Both the position numbers and the translations under genes were made by a program. Shown here in pieces: positions 1-7,618 of a stretch of 34,551 bases of DNA. The number at the start of each line of letters is the position of its first letter. The first letter of the stretch is position 1. The notes under the pieces were generated by a model. The model was not told the DNA's origin. It saw only the letters and a list, made by a program, of their open reading frames with translations, and did no database searches. The stretch lies in contig NZ_QKYK01000045.1 of NCBI RefSeq assembly GCF_003426815.1, forward strand, positions 1-34,551, read 5' to 3'. Source of the stretch: Desertimonas flava. GTDB lineage: Bacteria; Actinomycetota; Acidimicrobiia; Acidimicrobiales; Ilumatobacteraceae.

Positions 1-84
1 GCCGCCAAGCTCAACCGCCGACCCCGCAAACGCCACGGCTGGAAGACCCCTACCATGATCCTCGACAACCACGTGTTGCAGTGA
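1..84 (+). mobile_element. IS30-family transposase, C-terminal remnant (cut by window edge)
   Basis: The first 27 codons read AAKLNRRPRKRHGWKTPTMI and end at a TGA at 82-84. The phrase LNRRPRKRxGWKTP is the usual C-terminal signature of the DDE domain of IS30-family transposases, where LNxRPRKxLGxxTP precedes the stop. Only this tail is inside the window, so it cannot be told whether the element is intact. The 42 bases between this stop and the next gene (85-126) should hold the terminal inverted repeat, but its exact end cannot be fixed without the other end of the element. Confidence 0.75.
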
Positions 85-126
85 CCACTGGAATCCAGGC
101 AGGCACCATCTGTTACCGGGCGGGTG

Positions 127-1101
127 TCAGAGTGTGCGGGGCGGCTGTTCGGCTTCGGTGCGGTTGGCCAGGTACCAGTCGATGGTGGCCCGCAGGCCGT
201 CCTCGAACGGCGTCGTCGCCTTCCACCCGAACAGGTCGAGCGCACGCGACGCGTCGACCCGGCGGCGCGGCTGGCCGTCGGGCTTGGTGGCGTCCCACCG
301 CAGTTCGCCCTGGAAGCCCACCAGGCGGGCGATCGTCTCGACCGTCTCGCGAATGGTCACCTCGTGATTGGCGCCGAGGTTGATCGGCTCGGGGATCGCC
401 TCGTCGTAGCGCTCGGCGGCATCGACGATCGCGGTCGCCGCATCGTCGACGAACAGGTACTCGCGGCTCGCCGTGCCGGTGCCCCACACGTCGACGGACG
501 GCGCCCCTGACTCGTGGGCCTCGACGCACTTCTTGATCAGTGCCGGGATGACGTGGGACACGGCCGGGTGGAACTTGTCACCGGGACCGAACAGGTTGGT
601 GGGGATGAGATAGGCGAACCGCTGGCCGTACTGGGCGGCGTTGACCTGAGCGTGGACCAGCTGGGCCTTCTTGGCGATGCCGTAGGGAGCGTTGGTCTCT
701 TCCGGGTAACCATCCCAGAAGCTCGCCTCCTCGAACGGGACCGGCGTGAACTTCGGGTACGAGCAGACCGTTCCCAGCAGCACGGTCTTGGTGACCCCGG
801 CACTCCTGGCCGCCTCGATCACGTGGGTGCCCATGAGCAGGTTGGACAGGTACAGCGGGGCCGGTTCGGCCTGGTTGTAGCCGATCCCCCCGACGCGGGC
901 GGCGAGGTGGATCACGAGCGACGGTCGCTGATCGGCCATCAGCTGCTCGGCGGCGCCGGGGACGGTGAGGTCGTAGTCGGCGCTGCGGGCGATGTACGGG
1001 CTGGCGCCGCGAGACTCCAGCTCGGCGACCACGCGGCGGCCGAGGAACCCGGCGCCGCCGGTGACGACGACACGCTGATCGGGGAGGAGAGCGTCAGCCA
1101 T
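127..1101 (-). CDS. fcl: GDP-L-fucose synthase (GDP-4-keto-6-deoxymannose 3,5-epimerase-4-reductase)
   Basis: Converts GDP-4-keto-6-deoxy-D-mannose, the product of Gmd, to GDP-L-fucose with NADPH in the cytoplasm. The 324-residue protein matches the usual family length of about 320. It has a Rossmann motif GGAGFLG at residues 15-21, the family segment LGTVCSYPK with Cys113, the catalytic pair Tyr140/Lys144 (PYGIAKK) and His183 in SHVIPALIKK. The usual catalytic Ser before the Cys appears as Thr111. An in-frame start 22 codons upstream (1167) would add a low-quality extension, and ATG 1107 is also possible. ATG 1101 is preferred because a TACGAT -10-like hexamer ends 8 nt before it and no Shine-Dalgarno is visible. 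It is divergent from the GT4 cluster. Its partner enzymes Gmd, ManC and ManB are elsewhere in the window. Confidence 0.93.
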   Translation of the reverse strand: MADALLPDQRVVVTGGAGFLGRRVVAELESRGASPYIARSADYDLTVPGAAEQLMADQRPSLVIHLAARVGGIGYNQAEPAPLYLSNLLMGTHVIEAARSAGVTKTVLLGTVCSYPKFTPVPFEEASFWDGYPEETNAPYGIAKKAQLVHAQVNAAQYGQRFAYLIPTNLFGPGDKFHPAVSHVIPALIKKCVEAHESGAPSVDVWGTGTASREYLFVDDAATAIVDAAERYDEAIPEPINLGANHEVTIRETVETIARLVGFQGELRWDATKPDGQPRRRVDASRALDLFGWKATTPFEDGLRATIDWYLANRTEAEQPPRTL

Positions 1102-1109
1102 GCCCATGG

Positions 1110-1115
1110 ATCGTA
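1110..1115 (-). promoter_or_regulatory. Leaderless-type -10 hexamer for fcl
   Basis: TACGAT on the minus strand lies 8 nt from ATG 1101 and 2 nt from ATG 1107. No Shine-Dalgarno is seen, and the position fits transcription starting at or next to the start codon. Confidence 0.45.
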
Positions 1116-1164
1116 TGGGCTCGGTGGCGGGACTGGGCGCGGCGCGGCATGCGGTCGGTCCCGG

Positions 1165-1170
1165 CATGAT
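1165..1170 (+). promoter_or_regulatory. Leaderless-type -10-like hexamer for GT4 gene
   Basis: CATGAT lies 8 nt before ATG 1179. It deviates from TANNNT at the first base. The same CATGAT hexamer precedes the ECF sigma gene by 9 nt. Confidence 0.35.
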
Positions 1171-1178
1171 TGACGCCC

Positions 1179-2264
1179 ATGTCGTCGCCGATCCTCGCTG
1201 TGTGTGCCTCCGGTGAGGTCTCGGGCGCCGAGTTGGTGCTGCTCAGGCTCGTCGAGCGGGCGGTCGCCGAAGGTCGGGACGTCACCGTGGCCTCGCCGGA
1301 CGGTCCGCTCGTCGACCGGATTCCGGCCGGTGTGGCCCACGTCGGGTTGCCCCCCGCCGGTCGCCAGAACGCGTCGAGCCGCCTCCGGCGCCTCTCACTG
1401 ACGTCGAAATGGCTCGTGTCGTGGATCTCGGCGGCGCGCACGATCCGCGCCGAGTCGCGGCGACCGGGCACCCATGTCGTCGTCAACGCCCTGCTCGCGC
1501 TGCCGCCGTTGCGCCTGGCCCGGCCGCGCGGGGGCGCCGTCTGGCTCGTCCACGACGTGATCGTGACCGACCGACAGCGGTGGTTCGTGCGCTTCGCGCG
1601 GCCGTCGCTGCGGCGCACGGTCGCCGTGTCCGACGCGGCCGCCGCCCCGTTGCGTGAGCTCGGCCTCGACGTCGACGTCCGCCCCAACGGGGTGGCCTGG
1701 CCGGTGGCTCCCCGCCGCACCGATCCCGACCGTCCGCTCGTCGTCGGCTCGGTCGGCCTGGTCGCGCCGTGGAAGGGCACGCACGTCCTCCTCGATGCCG
1801 TCGCCGCCCTGCCCGACGTGCGGCTCCAGATCGCCGGCGGTCACTTCGGCCACGACGCGTCGTACGTCGACGAGCTGCGCGTGCGGGCCGGCCGCCCCGA
1901 CCTCGACGGGCGCGTCACGTTCCTCGGTCACACCGAAGACGCCCTCGAGACGATGCGATCGTGGGACGTGTTCGTCTCCTCGAGCGTGCGCCCCGAGGCC
2001 GGGCCGATGACCGTGATCGAAGCGATGAGCGTCGGCCTCCCGGTCGTCGCCACCGACCACGGCGGGCCGCAGGAGTACCTCGCCGAGGATCGGGGCGAGC
2101 TGGTCCCGCCGAACGACGCTCCGGCGATGGCGGCGGCGATCCGGCGTCTCGCCGACGATCCGGCGCGGCGTCACGACCTGGGTGAGCGAGGACGCGAGTA
2201 CGTGGCTGACCGCTTCGACCGGTCGGTGACGTTCCCCGCCCAGTACGAGGCGGTGATGACATGA
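1179..2264 (+). CDS. GT4-family (GT-B fold) glycosyltransferase
   Basis: A 361-residue retaining glycosyltransferase of the GT4 type, probably cytoplasmic and acting on a lipid-linked glycan. The N-terminal Rossmann half begins SSPILAVCASGEVSGAELVL, with the G-x-E/S-x-A pattern of acceptor-side domains. The C-terminal half has VGSVGLVAPWKGTHVLL (about 189-205) and the nucleotide-sugar-binding E-x7-E motif at Glu273/Glu281 (PEAGPMTVIEAMSVGLPVV). A TTG at 1170 is in frame, but ATG 1179 fits the -10-like hexamer at 1165. The gene overlaps the next one by 4 nt (ATGA at 2261-2264), so the two are translationally coupled. Donor and acceptor cannot be read from sequence. The divergent fcl makes GDP-fucose or GDP-mannose plausible. 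Confidence 0.87.
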   Translation: MSSPILAVCASGEVSGAELVLLRLVERAVAEGRDVTVASPDGPLVDRIPAGVAHVGLPPAGRQNASSRLRRLSLTSKWLVSWISAARTIRAESRRPGTHVVVNALLALPPLRLARPRGGAVWLVHDVIVTDRQRWFVRFARPSLRRTVAVSDAAAAPLRELGLDVDVRPNGVAWPVAPRRTDPDRPLVVGSVGLVAPWKGTHVLLDAVAALPDVRLQIAGGHFGHDASYVDELRVRAGRPDLDGRVTFLGHTEDALETMRSWDVFVSSSVRPEAGPMTVIEAMSVGLPVVATDHGGPQEYLAEDRGELVPPNDAPAMAAAIRRLADDPARRHDLGERGREYVADRFDRSVTFPAQYEAVMT

Positions 2265-3361
2265 AGCCCGTCGTGAACCTGCTGTGGTGCCGGCCGGGCA
2301 AGGTCGGCGGATCCGAGGAGTACCTCGTGCGCCAGCTCGTCGGTCTCCGTACTGCGGCGCCCGACATCGTTCCCCGCCTGGTGGTTGCGCCCGGCTTCGT
2401 GGACGCGCATCGCGAACTGGCCGGCCTCGATGCGTCCGTCGGGCCGCCGTGGACGGCCGGGCTGGCCGGCCGCCTGGCCGCCGAGCTGACGTGGCTGCCC
2501 CGCCACCTCGGTGGCGGCGACCTGGTGCACCACGGCGGCGGAACGGTCCCGTTGCGCTCGCCGCGCCCGGTGGTCCTCACCATCCACGACATCCAGTACG
2601 TCTCGTTCCCGCAGTACTTCAGCGCCGCCCGGCTGCGCTACCTCCGCGCCGCGATGCCCCCGTCGGTGCGGCGGGCGCGCGTCGTCGCCGTGCCCAGCGA
2701 GTTCGTCAAGACGACCGTGGTGGACGCGTTCGGCGCCGATCCCGACACCGTCGTCGTGGTACCCCACGGTGTCGATGTGGCACCGTCCGCACACCGGCCG
2801 TCGGAGGCCGTGCTGCGGCAGCGCTACGGCCTGGGCGACCGCCGGGTTCTCGTGTTCCCGGCGATCACCCACCCGCACAAGGGACATCGCTTCCTCCTCG
2901 ACGTCGCGGCGACCGCCTGGACGCATCCCGACATCGTCGTCGTCCTGATCGGCGGCGAGGGTCCGGCCGAGCAGGACGTGCGAGCAGCGATCGAACGACT
3001 GGGCCTGGCGGGCCGCGTGGTGCGACCGGGGCGTGTTCCCGCCGAGGACCGCGACGGCCTGATCGGCCTCGCCGAGGCCTTGGTCTTCCCGAGCGAGTAC
3101 GAGGGGTTCGGTGCGCCGGTGCTGGAGGCGATGGCCGCTGGAACACCGGTGATCTGCAGCGATGCGCCGGCGGTCGCCGAGGTCGCCGGCGACGCCGCCG
3201 TGGTCCGGCCCCTCGACGTGGACGCGTGGGCCGGGGCACTCGACGACGTCGGGGCCGATCGGGCCAGGCTCATCGAGCGCGGGCGAGCCCGGGCCGCCCA
3301 TTTCACGACGGCGATCTCGGGCGCGGCCCTGGCTCGCGCCTACCGTCTGGCTCTCTCGTGA
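2261..3361 (+). CDS. GT4-family glycosyltransferase
   Basis: A 366-residue GT-B enzyme starting at an ATG that overlaps the stop of the preceding gene. The N-terminal half carries GKVGGSEEYLVRQL (about 13-26) and a central HDIQYVSFPQYFS (about 109-121), typical of mannosyl- or rhamnosyl-type GT4 enzymes. The donor half has FPAITHPHKGHRFLL and the E-x7-E motif at Glu281/Glu289 (YEGFGAPVLEAMAAGTPVI). This form of the motif is common in GDP-mannose-using enzymes, but the donor remains an inference. It lies in a three-gene GT4 run and is followed 13 nt later by another GT4 gene. Confidence 0.87.
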   Translation: MKPVVNLLWCRPGKVGGSEEYLVRQLVGLRTAAPDIVPRLVVAPGFVDAHRELAGLDASVGPPWTAGLAGRLAAELTWLPRHLGGGDLVHHGGGTVPLRSPRPVVLTIHDIQYVSFPQYFSAARLRYLRAAMPPSVRRARVVAVPSEFVKTTVVDAFGADPDTVVVVPHGVDVAPSAHRPSEAVLRQRYGLGDRRVLVFPAITHPHKGHRFLLDVAATAWTHPDIVVVLIGGEGPAEQDVRAAIERLGLAGRVVRPGRVPAEDRDGLIGLAEALVFPSEYEGFGAPVLEAMAAGTPVICSDAPAVAEVAGDAAVVRPLDVDAWAGALDDVGADRARLIERGRARAAHFTTAISGAALARAYRLALS

Positions 3362-3374
3362 ACATCGTCGTGCC

Positions 3375-4616
3375 ATGAACATCGTCGTCCTGGGTCCCCA
3401 CTTCGACCCCGACACCGCACCGACCGGACGCGTCCTGTCTCGCATCGTGTCCGAGTTGGCGCGGCGGGGCCACCGGGTGCACGTCGTCGCCGCCCTGCCG
3501 TGGTATCGCGACCACGCCGTCGAGGCGGGCTGGGAAGCGCGGCTGGGCCGCCGTCAGCAGGTCGAGTGGGGCACGATCACCCGCGTCAACCCGTTCCCGG
3601 GCGACGACAAGCGCAACCTCGTGCGGAGGGCCCTCGGGTTCGCCGGATTCTCGGTGCTGGCGGGCGCCGCGGGCGTGTTGGCCGGCGGCGTCGGGCAGCG
3701 CGTCGACGCCGTGATCGCCATGTCGCCGCCGTTGACGCTGGGGCTGACCGGGCGTCTCGTCGCCTGGTCGCACCGGGCGCCGCTCGTGTTCAACATCCAA
3801 GACGTCTTCCCCGACGCAGCCGTGCGGACCGGGGCGATCACCAATCGCCGCGTGATCGCCGTCGCGTCATGGCTCGAGCGCCTGAGCTACCGCAGCTCCG
3901 ACGCGGTCACCGTCTTGTCGGACGACCTCGCCGCCAACGTGCGCGGCAAGCTGCCGGGCCGCCGGCGCGGCCGGGACCGGGCCGATCGTGTGCACATGAT
4001 CCCCAACTTCGTCGACACCGACGCGATCCGGCCCGCCGAGCGGATGACGCCGTACCGGGCCGAGCTGGGCATCGGCGACGAGCCGGTCGTGCTCTACGCC
4101 GGCAACGTCGGTTTCTCGCAATCGCTCGATCTGATGCTGGCCGCCGCCCGCCGGCTCCCGCAGGCGACCTTCCTCATCAATGGCGAAGGCTCGATGCGCG
4201 CCGAGCTGGTCGAGCGGGCCGCCGGGCTCGGCAACGTCCGCTTCGGGCATTACGTGCCCGACCACCGGCTGGTGGAGCTGCTCGCCACCGGCGACATCCA
4301 CGTGGTGCCGCTGCGCGCCGGACTGGCCAACGTGAGCGTGCCCTCCAAGACCTACTCGATCCTCGCCGCCGGCCGACCGGTGGTCGCCGCCATCGACCCG
4401 GGAACCGAGGTTCCCCGGATCCTCGAAGCGTCCGGTGCCGGCATCGCCGTCGCCCCCGACGACGCCGACGCGTTCACTCACGCGTTGCAGTCACTGCTGG
4501 ACGATCCGGCCCGCTGTGCCGGGCTCGGCGCCGCGGGGCGGGCGTGGGTGGAGGAGGCCGCGTCGCCCGCCGCGGTGGCCGCGTCGTACGAACGTTTGAT
4601 CGAGTCGCTCCACTGA
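3375..4616 (+). CDS. WbuB/WcaI-like GT4 glycosyltransferase
   Basis: 413 residues, beginning NIVVLGPHFDPDTAPTGRVL. This N-terminus with an F-x-P-D-x-A-P-T-G pattern is characteristic of the WbuB/WcaI group, which builds O-antigen or colanic-acid-like repeat units, often as L-fucosamine or fucose transferases. A hydrophobic stretch at about 83-115 and the donor-site segment LYAGNVGFSQSLDLML (about 238-253) follow. The canonical E-x7-E is replaced by a weaker acidic region near VPSKTYSILAAGRPVVA, as in many WbuB-like proteins. ATG 3375 is chosen over the GTG at 3358, which opens a frame that closes after six codons. Third gene of the glycosyltransferase run; the fucose link is inference. Confidence 0.83.
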   Translation: MNIVVLGPHFDPDTAPTGRVLSRIVSELARRGHRVHVVAALPWYRDHAVEAGWEARLGRRQQVEWGTITRVNPFPGDDKRNLVRRALGFAGFSVLAGAAGVLAGGVGQRVDAVIAMSPPLTLGLTGRLVAWSHRAPLVFNIQDVFPDAAVRTGAITNRRVIAVASWLERLSYRSSDAVTVLSDDLAANVRGKLPGRRRGRDRADRVHMIPNFVDTDAIRPAERMTPYRAELGIGDEPVVLYAGNVGFSQSLDLMLAAARRLPQATFLINGEGSMRAELVERAAGLGNVRFGHYVPDHRLVELLATGDIHVVPLRAGLANVSVPSKTYSILAAGRPVVAAIDPGTEVPRILEASGAGIAVAPDDADAFTHALQSLLDDPARCAGLGAAGRAWVEEAASPAAVAASYERLIESLH

Positions 4617-4654
4617 CGGCGGGGGCCCGAGGGGGTACTCGGCACCTCAGTGGA

Positions 4655-4660
4655 TAGCAT
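4655..4660 (+). promoter_or_regulatory. Leaderless-type -10 hexamer
   Basis: TAGCAT, within GGATAGCATC, lies 9 nt before GTG 4670. No Shine-Dalgarno is present. The same GATAGC core precedes the gene at 15231 with the same spacing. Confidence 0.5.
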
Positions 4661-4669
4661 CGCCTCCTC

Positions 4670-5605
4670 GTGGCCCCGAGTTCGTCGTCGACCAGAAAAG
4701 CTGCCCGCCTTGCCCAGAAGGGCAAGGGCAAGCGTGTGCGCTTCCAGGGTGGCACGTTGTTCCCGGTCATCGTCGCCGCCGTGCTCGTCGTCGGGTTGGC
4801 CCTGATCGTCTACGCCCGGGCGTCGCGGCCGGCCGCCGACTCCGGCCCGCCGCAGCCGAACATCGACCACTGGCACTGGGCGTACGGCTTCCAGCTGTGC
4901 ACCGACTCGCCCAACGTCGTGTTCACCGGGGCCCTCGAAGAGGTCGACACGCTCGGCAACCTGATCAACACCGACTTCCTCACCACCGGCGTGCACAGCC
5001 ACGACGACGGCGTGATCCACTGGCACCCCTACAGCGCCCGCGCCTCGGGCAGCCGGGCGAAGGTCGGGATCTTCCTCGACAACTACGGCGCCAACCTCGA
5101 CGACGAGAAGCTCGAACTGCCCGAGGGCCTCATGTACGAGGAGACCAAGGCCCCCGTCGCGGAGGACTTCCCGCGTGTGTACGAAGAGGACGAGACGCAG
5201 TGTGACGGCGAGGACGCCACGCTCAAGGTCGTCGTGTGGGAGGACTACACCGATCCCGGATCCGATCGGGTCTACACCTCGAACTTCGACGAGATCCCCT
5301 TCGACGGTGATGGCAAGGTCGTCGTGGTCGCGTTCGTGCCCGACGACGTCGATGTCGTGATGCCGTCGTGGGCCGCCGATCTGCCCGCCCTCGGTGCCGC
5401 CGACCAGGCCAGCTCGACGGTCGAGACGACGCCCGACGGTTCGATCATCCCCGACATCGCCCCGGCCTCCACGGAGCCTGCCGTGGAGACGACCGAGGCA
5501 TCCGAGGACAGCGAGCCGGAGTCGACGACCGACGAGTCGGCGAGCGAGGAGTCGGCGCCGGAGTCGTCGGTGCCGTCGTCCAGCACGCCGCCGACCACCG
5601 ACTGA
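4670..5605 (+). CDS. Single-pass membrane protein with His-rich motifs, function unknown
   Basis: 311 residues that I do not assign to a named enzyme. A basic N-terminus (about 8-25) precedes one transmembrane helix at about 30-49, so most of the protein should lie outside the membrane. The exported part holds two histidine clusters, DHWHWAY (66-72) and GVHSHDDGVIHWHP (107-120), spaced like a metal-binding site. One Cys (LCTDSP) and a second (TQCDGED) could pair. The last 65 residues are a Glu/Ser/Thr/Pro-rich low-complexity tail. Related proteins with an IHxHxDGxIHxHP-like motif occur in actinobacteria without established function. It sits between glycosyltransferases and the ManC-like gene, and its GTG start with a close -10 suggests separate leaderless transcription. 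Confidence 0.7.
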   Translation: MAPSSSSTRKAARLAQKGKGKRVRFQGGTLFPVIVAAVLVVGLALIVYARASRPAADSGPPQPNIDHWHWAYGFQLCTDSPNVVFTGALEEVDTLGNLINTDFLTTGVHSHDDGVIHWHPYSARASGSRAKVGIFLDNYGANLDDEKLELPEGLMYEETKAPVAEDFPRVYEEDETQCDGEDATLKVVVWEDYTDPGSDRVYTSNFDEIPFDGDGKVVVVAFVPDDVDVVMPSWAADLPALGAADQASSTVETTPDGSIIPDIAPASTEPAVETTEASEDSEPESTTDESASEESAPESSVPSSSTPPTTD

Positions 5606-5627
5606 GTCATCGGGCGGGTCGCACCTG

Positions 5628-6644
5628 ATGCACGCCGTCGTTCTCGTGGGTGGGTTCGGAACCCGCCTGCGGCCCCTGACCGACACGGTGCCGAAATCGA
5701 TGCTCACGGTCGGCAACGAGCCGATCATCACGCGGTTGGTGCGCCAGTTGGAACGCGGCGGGGTCACGACGGTCACGCTCTCGCTGGGCTTCATGCCCGA
5801 CGCCTTCCTGGCCGCGTTCCCCGGCGACCGCTGCGGGGACGTCGAGCTCCGCTACGCGGTCGAACCCGAGCCGCTGGACACCGCCGGGGCGATCCGCTTC
5901 GCCGCCGAGCGCGGCGGCGTCGACGGCACGTTCGTGGTCGTCAACGGCGACACGATCAGCGATCTCGACGTCTCGGAGATCGTCGCCGCGCATCGCCGCT
6001 TCGGCGCCGAGGCGACGCTCTACCTCACGCCGGTCGACGATCCGTCGGCGTACGGCGTGGTCGAGCTCGACGACGAGGGCCGGGTCCTGCGCTTCGTCGA
6101 GAAGCCGCCGCCCGGCGTCACCGAGAGCAACTTGGTGAACGCCGGCACCTACGTGATGGAGCCCTCCGTCCTTGACCTGATCGAGCCCGGAACGCCGGTG
6201 TCCGTGGAGCGCGAGACGTTCCCGGCGCTCGTCGACCGCGGCTCGTTGTACGGGTTCGCCAGCGACGTCTACTGGCTCGATGCCGGCAAGCCCGAAGCCC
6301 TACTCCGGGCGAACCTCGATCGCCTCGCCGGACGCTACGACGCGGGTGTCGATCATCCGGTGAGCGGTGGCGACGGGGTGGATCCCGCCGCATCCGTCGA
6401 TGGTGCCGCCATCATCGACAGCGTGGTGGCCGCCGGGGTCAGCGTCGGTCCGGGATCGCGGGTGCACCGGTCGGTGCTGCTGGGCGGCGCGTCGATCGGG
6501 CACGATGTGGTGGTGGAGAACTCCGTGGTGATGGGAAGCGTGGCCGACGGGGCCTCGCTGTCGGGTGCGGTCATCGGTGCCGCGGCCCACATCCAGGCCG
6601 GTCAGGAGGTCGTCGATGAGCGAGTCCCCGAACCGACCGGCTGA
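5628..6644 (+). CDS. manC: Mannose-1-phosphate guanylyltransferase-like nucleotidyltransferase
   Basis: Predicted to make GDP-mannose from mannose-1-phosphate and GTP. The 338-residue protein has the sugar-nucleotidyltransferase signature GGFGTRLRPLT at 8-18, Lys23 in VPKSML, NGD at 106-108 (metal/nucleotide site), EKP at 158-160, and NAGTYV followed by WLDAGKP (216-222). Residues about 255-330 form a left-handed beta-helix-like hexapeptide repeat region (VSVGPGSRVHRSVLLGGASI). This layout fits the short actinobacterial and eukaryotic GMPP type rather than the long bacterial ManC-ManA fusions. Glucose-1-phosphate uridylyl- or thymidylyltransferase activity cannot be excluded, but gmd, fcl and manB in the window favour GDP-mannose. 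It overlaps the following SDR gene by 29 nt. Confidence 0.82.
   Translation: MHAVVLVGGFGTRLRPLTDTVPKSMLTVGNEPIITRLVRQLERGGVTTVTLSLGFMPDAFLAAFPGDRCGDVELRYAVEPEPLDTAGAIRFAAERGGVDGTFVVVNGDTISDLDVSEIVAAHRRFGAEATLYLTPVDDPSAYGVVELDDEGRVLRFVEKPPPGVTESNLVNAGTYVMEPSVLDLIEPGTPVSVERETFPALVDRGSLYGFASDVYWLDAGKPEALLRANLDRLAGRYDAGVDHPVSGGDGVDPAASVDGAAIIDSVVAAGVSVGPGSRVHRSVLLGGASIGHDVVVENSVVMGSVADGASLSGAVIGAAAHIQAGQEVVDERVPEPTG
6604..6610 (+). promoter_or_regulatory. Strong Shine-Dalgarno for the SDR-like gene
   Basis: AGGAGGT lies 5 nt before ATG 6616, inside the end of the manC-like gene. It decides the start and marks translational reinitiation within an operon, unlike the many leaderless starts nearby. 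Confidence 0.75.
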
Positions 6645-7608
6645 GGATCCACCGGCGGACGCGTCGCGCTCGGGTGGGCGGCCCCCTGCCGAGGTCCTGG
6701 TCATCGGCGGCGCCGGGTTCATCGGGTCGCATCTCGTCGAACGCCTGCTCGCCGCGGCGGTGTCCGTCGACGTCATCGACGACCTGTCGTCGGGCTCGCT
6801 CGCCAACCTGTCCAGCGCCCGCGAGACGGCACGGATCAACGGTGGTGACCTGCGCATCCACACGATCGATGCCAGTGCCCCGGAGGTGCGCGACCTCGTC
6901 ACGCTGCGGCGTCCCAAGCACATCTTCCACCTCGCCCTGCTCCCGCCCGGCCGCACCGACCCGACGGCGCTGGGCCGGTCGTTCACGTCCACGCTGACGG
7001 TCCTCGAGGCGGCCCGCCAGGCATCGGTGTCCAAGGTCGTGGTGCTGTTGCCGGCGACGGCGATGCACGGGTATCCCTCCAGCCGCGACCTGCCGGCGAA
7101 AGAGGGCGAGATCGTTCCGCGCGGTGTGCGTGGCGTCGTCGCCAAGGCGATCGTCGACCTGCTCACGCTGTACCGAGAGCAGCACGGCATCGAGTTCACG
7201 GCCCTCGCCGCGTCCAGCGTCTACGGGCCGCGACAGCACCCTAAGCGGGGGGTGGTCGCCGCGCTCATCGACGCCGCCAGCCGCGGCGAACCGGCGCGCC
7301 TCACCGGCGACGGCCGCCAGAGCCGCGACTTCGTCTACGTCGACGACGTCGTCGACGCCCTGATCCGCACGCGCGAGCGTGGGTCGGGCCTCGTCGTCAA
7401 CGTCGGCACCGGGGTGCAGACGACGCTGCGCGATCTCGCCGCGATCGTCGCCAGGAGCGGACCGGCCCCCACGTTCGTCGCCGCCCGACCCGACGAGCTG
7501 GCGCGCTTCAGCGTGTCGCCGGTCCGGGCCCGGATCCATCTCGGCTGGGCGTCGTGGACGCTGCTTCCCGACGGCATCACGGCCACCCGGAACCCGCCCA
7601 CCGACTGA
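6616..7608 (+). CDS. Extended SDR (epimerase/dehydratase family), catalytic residues missing
   Basis: A 330-residue NAD(P)-binding protein of the GalE/UDP-sugar epimerase family. The nucleotide-binding motif GGAGFIGSH (31-39), the acidic end of beta-2 (VIDDLSSGS) and the C-terminal SSVYGPRQ (200-207) and DFVYVDDVVDAL segments are well conserved. The YxxxK catalytic motif is not: it reads GVVAK (173-177), with Gly where the catalytic Tyr belongs. The SSxxVYG strand reads PATAMHG (146-152), with Ala where the catalytic Ser/Thr is expected. So the protein probably binds NAD and perhaps a sugar nucleotide, but may not carry out the standard reaction. A strong AGGAGGT and overlap with the manC-like gene tie its expression to sugar-nucleotide synthesis. 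It ends 10 nt from the convergent kinase gene. Confidence 0.85.
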   Translation: MSESPNRPAEDPPADASRSGGRPPAEVLVIGGAGFIGSHLVERLLAAAVSVDVIDDLSSGSLANLSSARETARINGGDLRIHTIDASAPEVRDLVTLRRPKHIFHLALLPPGRTDPTALGRSFTSTLTVLEAARQASVSKVVVLLPATAMHGYPSSRDLPAKEGEIVPRGVRGVVAKAIVDLLTLYREQHGIEFTALAASSVYGPRQHPKRGVVAALIDAASRGEPARLTGDGRQSRDFVYVDDVVDALIRTRERGSGLVVNVGTGVQTTLRDLAAIVARSGPAPTFVAARPDELARFSVSPVRARIHLGWASWTLLPDGITATRNPPTD

Positions 7609-7618
7609 CCCCTGCCGC

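Noticed and set aside
1101-1167. Longer fcl start at 1167
   Set aside because: The extra 22 residues have no family match and cover the proposed promoter; the family starts close to the Rossmann motif.
4627-4642. Terminator CCGAG-loop-CTCGG between the GT4 gene and the His-rich gene
   Set aside because: The stem is only 5 bp in very GC-rich DNA and is likely by chance.
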